A stretch of DNA of 5,129 nt. Origin: Limnobacter sp. Lineage in GTDB: Bacteria; Pseudomonadota; Gammaproteobacteria; Burkholderiales; Burkholderiaceae_B. The stretch lies in the NCBI GenBank assembly GCA_012032215.1, contig JAAURO010000164.1, positions 1-5,129 on the forward strand, given 5' to 3'. How positions within the stretch are numbered: position 1 is the stretch's first letter; the number at the start of each line of letters is the position of its first letter. Positions 1-5,129 of the stretch are shown here, piece by piece. The translations under genes and the position numbers were made by a program. A model generated the notes under the pieces. That model was not told where the DNA came from and searched no databases. It worked only from the letters and a program-made list of their open reading frames with translations.

Positions 1-484
1 GCCGCTGGTAGAGGGAACCACGGTGAATACCAAATACGGCATGGTTAAAACCGATCACATTTTGTTTGTGGCCAGCGGTGCGTTTCATTTGTCCCGGCCT
101 TCCGACCTGATTCCGGAATTACAAGGGCGTTTTCCGATTCGCGTTGAGCTGGAATCGCTGACCGTAGACGACTTCAAGCGCATTCTTACCGGAACCGATG
201 CCTGCCTTACTGAACAATACCGCGCCCTTCTGAAAACCGATGGTGTCGAGCTTGAGTTTCTGGACGAAGGCGTGCAACGGCTTGCTGAAATTGCGTTTTC
301 GGTCAATGAAAAAACCGAGAACATCGGTGCACGTCGCCTGTACACCGTTATGGAACGCCTGCTTGAAGAGGTCTCTTTTCAGGCCAATGGGCAGGCGCAG
401 GTTCTTCAAATTACGGCGGCCTACGTCAATGAAAAACTCTCGGAAGTTGCCGAGTCCGAAGATTTAGCCCAGTTCATTTTGTAA
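1..484 (+). CDS. hslU: HslU, ATPase/unfoldase subunit of HslUV protease (C-terminal part, 5' end outside window)
   Basis: HslU is the AAA+ ring that unfolds protein substrates and feeds them to the HslV peptidase in the cytoplasm. The first complete codon is at base 2, and about 160 residues are present of a family usually near 440. The opening residues [13 protein letters not shown] and the following [14 protein letters not shown] are hallmark HslU sequence around the sensor-1 strand. [11 protein letters not shown] carries the arginine-finger region (Arg codon at 128-130). ENIGARRL, with GAR at 326-334, is the sensor-2 motif of the small C-terminal AAA+ domain. The protein ends in SEDLAQFIL; this short hydrophobic tail is what docks into pockets on HslV in the family. 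A GTG at 23 lies inside conserved sequence and is not the start. hslV would be expected just upstream, outside the window. The stop is 15 bp before argB, suggesting co-transcription. Identification is very secure. Confidence 0.97.
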   Translation, partial: PLVEGTTVNTKYGMVKTDHILFVASGAFHLSRPSDLIPELQGRFPIRVELESLTVDDFKRILTGTDACLTEQYRALLKTDGVELEFLDEGVQRLAEIAFSVNEKTENIGARRLYTVMERLLEEVSFQANGQAQVLQITAAYVNEKLSEVAESEDLAQFIL

Positions 485-499
485 ATCAGCCTGCTATTT

Positions 500-1399
500 A
501 TGTCTATTGAAAATACCCCTTCTTCAACCAAGGTCAGCGTGAAAGCCGAAGTGCTCTCTGAGGCCTTGCCCTATATTCGTCGATTTCACGGCAAAACCGT
601 GGTCATTAAATACGGCGGCAACGCCATGACCGACGTCACCTTGCAAAAATCGTTTGCACACGATGTGGTATTGCTCAAGCTGGTGGGCATTAACCCCATC
701 GTGGTGCATGGTGGCGGGCCGCAAATCGACGAAGCGTTGCGCCGTATTGGCAAGCAGGGTACCTTCATTGAAGGCATGCGCGTCACCGATGCCGAAACCA
801 TGGAGGTTGTGGAATGGGTGCTGGGAGGTCAGGTGCAGCAAGACATCGTCATGATGATCAACGAGCACGGCGGTAAGGCAGTCGGCCTGACTGGCAAAGA
901 TGGCGGCCTGATTCAGGCCAAAAAAATGCTGATGCCCGACAAAACACAGGCAGGCAAATTTCACGACATCGGGTTTGTGGGTTCTATTGCCTCTATCGAC
1001 CCTTCTATTGTGAAGGCCCTGCAAGACGACGCTTTTATTCCGGTTATTTCGCCGATTGGCTACGGTGAAGACGGCCACGCTTACAACATCAATGCCGATT
1101 TGGTGGCTGGCAAAATTGCTGAAATACTCAAGGCCGAAAAACTCATCATGATGACCAACACCCCGGGCGTGCTCAACAAAAGCGGCGAATTGCTTTCCGG
1201 GCTCACTGCCAAAGAAATAGACGAGCTGTTTGCAGACGGAACCATTTCAGGTGGAATGTTGCCAAAGCTGGCCTCTGCCATCGAGGCAGCCAAAAGCGGG
1301 GTAAACTCGGTACACGTAGTAGATGGCCGCGTGCCGCACTGCCTGCTACTGGAAATACTCACCGAACAGGGCGTGGGTACCATGATTAAAAGCCACTAA
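500..1399 (+). CDS. argB: Acetylglutamate kinase
   Basis: ArgB phosphorylates N-acetyl-L-glutamate with ATP, the second step of arginine synthesis, in the cytoplasm. The 299-residue product has the usual length and the full amino acid kinase fold. Visible motifs are KYGGNAM (37-43, phosphate-binding lysine), VVHGGGP (68-74), EGMRVT (91-96, substrate arginine), GLTGKDGG (129-136), YNINAD (195-200), [11 protein letters not shown] (246-256, second phosphate-contacting lysine) and DGRVPH (275-280). An N-terminal amphipathic helix (about 15-29, ending in YIRRFHGK) and the C-terminal [11 protein letters not shown] segment are features of arginine-inhibited, hexameric family members. Feedback inhibition by arginine is therefore inferred. 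The ATG at 500 gives the expected helix in full, although no clear Shine-Dalgarno sequence precedes it. Translation may depend on ribosomes finishing hslU 15 bp upstream. Confidence 0.97.
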   Translation: MSIENTPSSTKVSVKAEVLSEALPYIRRFHGKTVVIKYGGNAMTDVTLQKSFAHDVVLLKLVGINPIVVHGGGPQIDEALRRIGKQGTFIEGMRVTDAETMEVVEWVLGGQVQQDIVMMINEHGGKAVGLTGKDGGLIQAKKMLMPDKTQAGKFHDIGFVGSIASIDPSIVKALQDDAFIPVISPIGYGEDGHAYNINADLVAGKIAEILKAEKLIMMTNTPGVLNKSGELLSGLTAKEIDELFADGTISGGMLPKLASAIEAAKSGVNSVHVVDGRVPHCLLLEILTEQGVGTMIKSH

Positions 1400-1436
1400 A
1401 AAGCCGCCTGTATTTGATACGCTGGGCTGCTATCAC

Positions 1437-1440
1437 GGAG
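1437..1440 (+). promoter_or_regulatory. Ribosome binding site of the phaM-like gene
   Basis: GGAG lies six bases before the ATG at 1447, an ideal spacing. It is the clearest Shine-Dalgarno sequence in the window and supports this start codon. The surrounding 47-bp gap after argB has no hairpin that I could recognise as a terminator and no convincing promoter. Confidence 0.7.
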
Positions 1441-1446
1441 TAAAAC

Positions 1447-2256
1447 ATGACCAACCAATTTATGCCCAATCTGTCAGGTACGAACGGTTTTGATTTCATG
1501 AAGCAGATGTGGAGCGGATTGCCACTCTCGAACATGCTGGCTTCCTCTACCGATCTGCACGAACTCGACAAGCGCATCAAAGACCTGAAAGCTGTCGAGC
1601 AATGGCTGAACATGAACCTTGGCCTGTTGCGCGCCACTATCCAGGGGCTGGAAGTGCAGCGAGGCACCTTGGCGGCCTTACAGTCTTTTGGTGCCAGCCT
1701 GGGCGCAGAGACTCAGCCTGACGCTTCGTCCCCATCGCTGTCGCCCTTTGCGGGGTTTTTCAGCCAGCACGCCAGTGCGGCATCTCATGCCGATGAGCCA
1801 AGCCAGGATGCACCAGAGCACGCTAATCCAGCACCAAGAAACGAAGCCGCAAGGCATGCCCAGTCTGCTCAGGAAGCCGGCAAAGAAGCCACCGAGGCCT
1901 TGTTCTCCAACGCCACGGTCTGGTGGGATTTAATGCAAGAGCAAATGAACAAAATGACCGCAGCGGCTTCTGCTTCAAAAACGGCGTCCCCGGATACCGC
2001 CAAAGACACGGCCACTTCTGGCGCCACCTCTACTGCTGCCAAACAAAGTGCGGCGGAAAGGGTTGGCAAAGCGGCTGCAAAGTCAGCCAAAACTACCGCC
2101 AAAGCCACGAAACCCGCCAAAGCCGGGAATGTAGCCCGTGCGCGCAAAGTAAGCCCACCCGCCAAAACTGTTCCGGCTGCCAAAACCACTGCAACTGCCA
2201 CCAGCAAGGCCGACCTGGCTGGCTCGGCCGGAAAGTCCCGGACAGGGAAGGCATGA
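1447..2256 (+). CDS. phaM: PhaM-like polyhydroxyalkanoate granule-associated regulatory protein
   Basis: The 269-residue product matches the PhaM pattern. In Ralstonia eutropha, PhaM binds and activates the PHB synthase and also binds DNA, tethering storage granules to the nucleoid. An N-terminal segment (14-30) carries GFDFMKQMWSGLP. A conserved helical, possibly coiled-coil block (38-80) contains HELDKRIKDLKAVEQWLNMN and then LRATIQGLEVQRGTLAALQ. A variable low-complexity linker spans about 81-144. A second short conserved helix (about 148-170) contains ATVWWDLMQEQMNKM. The tail (about 175-269) is almost entirely Ala, Lys, Thr, Ser and Pro with AAK, PAK and TAK repeats, like histone H1-type DNA-binding tails. 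No signal peptide or membrane segment is seen. The stop codon overlaps the start of the FIST gene. The role is inferred from architecture; a phasin or another H1-like protein are weaker alternatives. Confidence 0.8.
   Translation: MTNQFMPNLSGTNGFDFMKQMWSGLPLSNMLASSTDLHELDKRIKDLKAVEQWLNMNLGLLRATIQGLEVQRGTLAALQSFGASLGAETQPDASSPSLSPFAGFFSQHASAASHADEPSQDAPEHANPAPRNEAARHAQSAQEAGKEATEALFSNATVWWDLMQEQMNKMTAAASASKTASPDTAKDTATSGATSTAAKQSAAERVGKAAAKSAKTTAKATKPAKAGNVARARKVSPPAKTVPAAKTTATATSKADLAGSAGKSRTGKA
2038..2190 (+). repeat. Low-complexity Ala/Lys-coding repeat tract (H1-like tail of PhaM)
   Basis: This part of the phaM-like gene (residues 198-248) is built from many imperfect copies of gcc-aaa and related codon pairs, giving AAK, SAK, TAK and PAK motifs. 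It encodes the basic, disordered tail expected to bind DNA. Such tracts vary in length between strains by slippage or recombination. It is part of the gene, not an independent element. Confidence 0.6.
2244..2251 (+). promoter_or_regulatory. Ribosome binding site of the FIST gene, inside the end of phaM
   Basis: AGGGAAGG precedes two consecutive in-frame ATG codons at 2253 and 2256. Measured from the AGGGA core, the gap is four bases to the first ATG and seven to the second, so the second may be the main start. The site lies inside the last codons of phaM, so translation of the two genes is probably coupled. Confidence 0.6.
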
Positions 2257-3529
2257 TGTTCCGCTTTGGCCATGCAACCCACCCACGTTGGCAGCAAGCC
2301 CTGGAGCTGGTGCTTGCCCAGTTGGAAGGGCAGCGCCAACTGGAACAATTCGAAAGCGATGCAGCACGCCCCCAGAAACTGGGTTTGCTGTATGTCACCA
2401 ATTCGTATGCCGAAGAACTCCCGCCCCTGCTAGAAGTGCTGCGACAGCGCACAGGCTTCATGCACTGGCTCGGTGGGGTTGCCCCCGGCGTGTGCAGCGC
2501 AGGGGTAGAGTATGTTGAAGAACCCGCTTTGGTAGTGATGTTGCTTGAACTTCCCGCCGACAGTGCGCGCATTTTTCTGGCAAACGCCCTTTGCCACGTA
2601 CAGGCAGCCTCACTGCCTCGGGCCGCGATGCACTCGCCACCTGCCTCGTACACATCGATCCCCTCACTGATCAAATAGACGATTTGCTGGAAGACCTCCA
2701 AATCAAAATGAACAAAAACCTGGTGTTTGGTGGTTTGGTAAGCGCCAGGCGTGGCGGTATTACCCAGGTGGCCGATGAGCCTTTGGGCGGCGGCATGTCG
2801 GGGGTCATGTTTTCAGAGGCCGTGGCTATCGAATGCAGGCTTACCCAAGGCGTGGAGCTGGTAGGCCCCGAACACCAAATCACCGCTATTCGCGGACAGT
2901 TTATAGACGAACTCGACAATCAGCCCGCGCTGGATGTGTTGCTGCAAGACCTTGGCCTTGCCCCCGATGAATCCAACGAAGATTGCATGGATGAAGCCGC
3001 TGAAATGCTGGCCAAACGATTTTCTCATGGTTTGTTTGTAGGGCTGACCGACCGCGCCCTGGCAGACACCCTCGAAAAAGTCCGTTTTTCCAGCGTGCGC
3101 ACAGAAGCACATCAACTCAAGGTGCGTCCGGTGGTGGGCATGGACCCCGGCAACAAGTCGCTGGCCGTGGCCGAGTCTTTCCATGTGGGCGACAGGCTCA
3201 ATTTCTGCACCCGGGATGAAAACTCCGCACGCGTTGATCTTACCCGCATGTGCGCCGAGCTGCGCGATGACCTGGATGCTCCTGCACCCCGCATTAACAA
3301 CCTCCAGGCCGCTGGTTTTACCGGGCTTTCCTCGAAAAAACAGCCACGTGGCGCTGTGTATATTGCCTGCAATGGCCGTGGTTCTGCGCTGTTCGGGCGG
3401 CAAGGGGCAGAAATGCAACTGCTGCGCGAACAACTCGGCGATATCCCTTTAATTGGTTTTTTTGCCAATGGAGAAGTATTCGCTGGGGCCTTGTACGGTT
3501 ACACTGGTGTCCTTCTTTTATTTTTCTAA
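2253..3529 (+). pseudogene. Stand-alone FIST-domain (FIST_N/FIST_C) protein, interrupted by a -1 frameshift
   Basis: FIST domains are proposed small-ligand sensors, found alone or fused to signalling modules; the function of stand-alone members is not established. The first part reads from ATG 2253 (or 2256): FRFGHATHP near the N-terminus, then GVEYVEEPALVVML (84-97), typical of FIST_N. Left in this frame, translation ends at TAG 2676-2678 after 141 residues. The rest lies in the frame ending at TAA 3527-3529. Adding one T to the T5 run at 2572-2576 joins them as ...ARIFSGKRPLPRTG..., a natural FIST_N continuation, giving 425 residues. Later motifs (repaired numbering) are FGGLVSAR (159-166), GGGMSGVMF (180-187), VYIACNGRG (about 370-377) and IPLIGFFANGE (398-408), the last two typical of FIST_C. 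There is no signal peptide, membrane segment or fused output domain. No other disruption is seen, so this may be a sequencing error in an intact gene. It overlaps phaM by four bases and ends six bases before glmU. Confidence 0.85.
2571..2579 (+). other. Site of the frame break in the FIST gene (T5 run)
   Basis: The run ATTTTTCTGG is read ATT TTT CTG in the upstream frame, while the downstream frame reads TTT TCT GGC. Six Ts instead of five would give Ile-Phe-Ser-Gly-Lys-Arg-Pro-Leu-Pro, which fits the family. The downstream frame has a stop at 2546-2548 and the upstream frame has one at 2676-2678, so the break must lie between them. The best continuity of family-like residues places it at this T run. 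The phase does not form a standard X XXY YYZ slippery heptamer. Confidence 0.75.
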
Positions 3530-3535
3530 GAAATT

Positions 3536-4906
3536 ATGAATCTGAACATTGTTATTCTGGCTGCTGGCAAGGGCACGCGCATGAAGTCTGACCTGCCCAA
3601 GGTGGTGCACCCGGTGGGCGGAATACCCATGGTGCAGCGCGTGGTGAATGCGGGCATGGCTTTGGGCCAAGGCCATGTGGTGCTGGTGGTCGGCCACGGC
3701 GCACAACGCGTACAGGCGCTTTTTGAGCAGCAAAGCAATGTGCATTTTGCTTTGCAGGCCGAGCAGCTGGGCACCGGGCATGCCGTAAGCATGGCGTTGA
3801 ATACCCTGCAAGAGCATGGGCCCACCCTGGTACTGTATGGCGATGTTCCCCTGATACAGCCAGAATCGCTCAAACCGCTGTTGCAGGCGGCGCAGCAAAG
3901 GCAGGTGGGCCTGCTTACCCTCAATATGCAAGACCCCACTGGCTATGGCCGCATTGTGCGCAACGAGCAAAACCAAGTGTGCGGCATTGTGGAACACAAA
4001 GACGCAACTCCCGAACAGCTGGCAATTACAGAAATCAACACCGGCATACTGGCTTGTCCCACCCCTTTATTAAGAAAATGGCTGGCCGGGGTTTCCAACC
4101 ACAATGCCCAGGGCGAATACTACCTCACCGACATTATCGGCATGGCTTACCGCGATGGTGTACCGGTTATTGCTAGTCACCCTGCGCACCACTGGGAGGT
4201 GTTGGGGGTCAATTCTCGCACTCAGCAAGCTGAACTGGAGCGGTTTTACCAAAACCAGCAAGCGCACAAATTGTTAGAACAAGGCGTGTGTCTGGCCGAT
4301 CCGGCCCGCATTGATATACGCGGCACGCTGCACTGCAAAGCCGATGTTTTTATTGATGCAGGCTGCGTTTTCGAAGGCGAAGTACACCTCGCCAATGGCG
4401 TACACATCGCGCAAAACTGCTACTTGAAAAATGTGCGTCTGGGGGCTAACACCCGTATAGAACCTTTTTGCCACCTGGAGCAAGCCCAGGTGGGCGAAGG
4501 TGCACGCATAGGGCCTTATGCGCGTTTAAGGCCCGGTAGCGAACTGGCCGAACACACCCATGTGGGCAATTTTGTGGAACTTAAAAACGCCAAGCTTGGC
4601 CCCGAAAGCAAGGCCAATCACTTGTCGTACATTGGCGATGCGCAGGTGGGTGCACGGGTTAACATTGGTGCCGGCACCATTACCTGCAATTACGATGGCG
4701 CCAACAAACACCAAACCACCATTGAAGACGATGCTTTTATAGGTTCCGACACCCAACTGGTGGCCCCGATCAGGGTGGGCAAGGGCGCAACACTGGGCGC
4801 AGGCACCACGCTTACCAAAGACGCACCGGCTGGCGCCTTGACCGTCTCGCGCACCAAGCAGATGTCGGTGGCAGGGTACAAGCGCCCTGTTAAAACCCCA
4901 AAGTAA
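3536..4906 (+). CDS. glmU: Bifunctional GlmU: glucosamine-1-phosphate acetyltransferase / N-acetylglucosamine-1-phosphate uridyltransferase
   Basis: GlmU acetylates glucosamine-1-phosphate and then couples the product to UTP, giving UDP-N-acetylglucosamine for peptidoglycan and lipopolysaccharide in the cytoplasm. The 456-residue length equals that of E. coli GlmU. The N-terminal uridyltransferase domain shows [16 protein letters not shown] (8-23), Q76, GTGHA (79-83), YGDVPL with metal-binding D103, GYGRI (136-140), EINTG (166-170) and N226. From about residue 250 a left-handed beta-helix of hexapeptide repeats forms the acetyltransferase domain. It has YARLRPG (328-334), K350, NHLSYIGD with catalytic-type H362, [13 protein letters not shown] (376-388), S404 and R439. 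Both active sites appear complete. The start is six bases after the FIST stop with only a weak AAGAAA as a binding site, suggesting coupling to the gene before. glmS follows after 40 bp. Confidence 0.98.
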   Translation: MNLNIVILAAGKGTRMKSDLPKVVHPVGGIPMVQRVVNAGMALGQGHVVLVVGHGAQRVQALFEQQSNVHFALQAEQLGTGHAVSMALNTLQEHGPTLVLYGDVPLIQPESLKPLLQAAQQRQVGLLTLNMQDPTGYGRIVRNEQNQVCGIVEHKDATPEQLAITEINTGILACPTPLLRKWLAGVSNHNAQGEYYLTDIIGMAYRDGVPVIASHPAHHWEVLGVNSRTQQAELERFYQNQQAHKLLEQGVCLADPARIDIRGTLHCKADVFIDAGCVFEGEVHLANGVHIAQNCYLKNVRLGANTRIEPFCHLEQAQVGEGARIGPYARLRPGSELAEHTHVGNFVELKNAKLGPESKANHLSYIGDAQVGARVNIGAGTITCNYDGANKHQTTIEDDAFIGSDTQLVAPIRVGKGATLGAGTTLTKDAPAGALTVSRTKQMSVAGYKRPVKTPK

Positions 4907-4933
4907 AACGACCAACCCCGATATCAATTTTTG

Positions 4934-4939
4934 AAAGAG
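4934..4939 (+). promoter_or_regulatory. Probable ribosome binding site of glmS
   Basis: AAAGAG lies seven bases before the ATG at 4947 and is the only purine-rich stretch well placed in the 40-bp glmU-glmS gap. The gap has no hairpin followed by a T run that would suggest a terminator, so read-through from glmU is likely. Confidence 0.5.
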
Positions 4940-4946
4940 TTTTTCT

Positions 4947-5129
4947 ATGTGTGGAATTGTTGCTGTTTTGTCAAAAAACAACTGTGTGCCGGTGCTTGTT
5001 GATGGCCTTAAACGCCTCGAATACCGAGGCTACGATTCTGCCGGCCTGGCGGTGCAAAACGATGCCACCGCCAGCCTAGAACGCGCCCGCAGCGTTGGCC
5101 GTGTGGCCGAATTACAAAACACCGCAGGG
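4947..5129 (+). CDS. glmS: GlmS, glutamine-fructose-6-phosphate aminotransferase (N-terminal part, 3' end outside window)
   Basis: GlmS makes glucosamine-6-phosphate from fructose-6-phosphate and glutamine, the first committed step towards UDP-N-acetylglucosamine. Only the first 61 residues, all within the glutaminase domain, are present; the family is usually about 610 long. The start MCGIVAVLS puts the nucleophilic cysteine at position 2, exposed after removal of Met. The segment [20 protein letters not shown] (17-36) is highly conserved in GlmS and contains the YRGYDSAG signature. The frame is open to the right edge. The gene directly follows glmU, so two pathway enzymes are probably made together. 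The upstream gap is far too short for a glmS ribozyme, which is known mainly from Gram-positive bacteria. Identification is secure, although most of the gene is unseen. Confidence 0.96.
   Translation, partial: MCGIVAVLSKNNCVPVLVDGLKRLEYRGYDSAGLAVQNDATASLERARSVGRVAELQNTAG

Noticed and set aside
524..1078. Long minus-strand open frame (184 codons) opposite argB
   Set aside because: It lies wholly opposite a well-conserved kinase gene, encodes no recognisable protein and is His/Val-rich in a way expected from antisense of a coding frame.
1400..1446. Promoter or terminator between argB and phaM
   Set aside because: TATTTGATAC is slightly -10-like, but no matching -35 at proper spacing and no stem-loop could be supported.
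1923..2252. Extension of the FIST frame upstream of 2253 into the phaM tail region
   Set aside because: The upstream part reads as low-complexity out-of-frame phaM sequence. The FIST family match begins at FRFGHATHP just after the two ATGs, which also have a binding site.
1869..2701. Two long minus-strand open frames (159 and 202 codons) opposite phaM and the FIST start
   Set aside because: They are antisense of the Ala/Lys-rich tail and of FIST_N codons. Their composition (Ala/Val-rich, or Ser/Arg/Trp-rich) reflects the opposite strand and no family is recognisable.
2591..3529. Separate gene starting at TTG 2591 for the second half of the FIST protein
   Set aside because: There is no ribosome binding site, the TTG sits inside the conserved PLPRTG segment, and a start here would remove the first half of FIST_N.
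4907..4946. Terminator, glmS ribozyme or riboswitch between glmU and glmS
   Set aside because: The 40-bp gap has no hairpin plus T run and is far too short for a ribozyme.
4526..4981. Minus-strand open frame (151 codons) opposite the end of glmU and start of glmS
   Set aside because: It is the shadow of two securely identified genes and has no recognisable motifs.

Overview
The window is a compact, one-directional stretch of chromosome, with every gene on the + strand. It fits a betaproteobacterium, most likely order Burkholderiales. The reasons are the hslU-argB linkage, a PhaM-type polyhydroxyalkanoate (PHA) granule protein with a lysine/alanine-rich tail, a stand-alone FIST protein, and a glmU-glmS pair. 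Base composition looks moderate (about mid-50s % GC by eye), lower than most Bordetella or Burkholderia. Genus cannot be fixed from the sequence alone.

Layout, left to right: (1) the last ~160 codons of hslU, the unfoldase of the HslUV protease, cut by the left edge; (2) argB, acetylglutamate kinase, starting 15 bp after hslU; (3) after a 47-bp gap with a good ribosome binding site, a phaM-like gene for a PHA-granule/nucleoid-associated protein; (4) overlapping the phaM stop codon (ATGA), a gene for a FIST-domain protein whose reading frame is broken by what looks like one missing T in a T5 run at 2572-2576; (5) six bases after the FIST stop, glmU; (6) 40 bp after glmU, the first 61 codons of glmS, cut by the right edge. 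No gap between genes exceeds 50 bp, so no long non-coding stretch exists. I saw no RNA gene, insertion sequence, CRISPR array or convincing terminator.

Functionally, glmS and glmU make glucosamine-6-phosphate and then UDP-N-acetylglucosamine, the precursor of peptidoglycan and lipopolysaccharide. argB performs the second step of arginine synthesis. hslU belongs to protein quality control. phaM and the FIST gene are coupled by overlapping stop and start, and glmU follows almost without a gap, so phaM-FIST-glmU (perhaps with glmS) looks like one transcription unit.

The most notable observation is the FIST frameshift. Adding one base restores a single 425-residue protein with both FIST domains. 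The break is therefore either very recent or a homopolymer error in the sequence. I found no convincing undescribed system here; the rest is recognisable housekeeping sequence.
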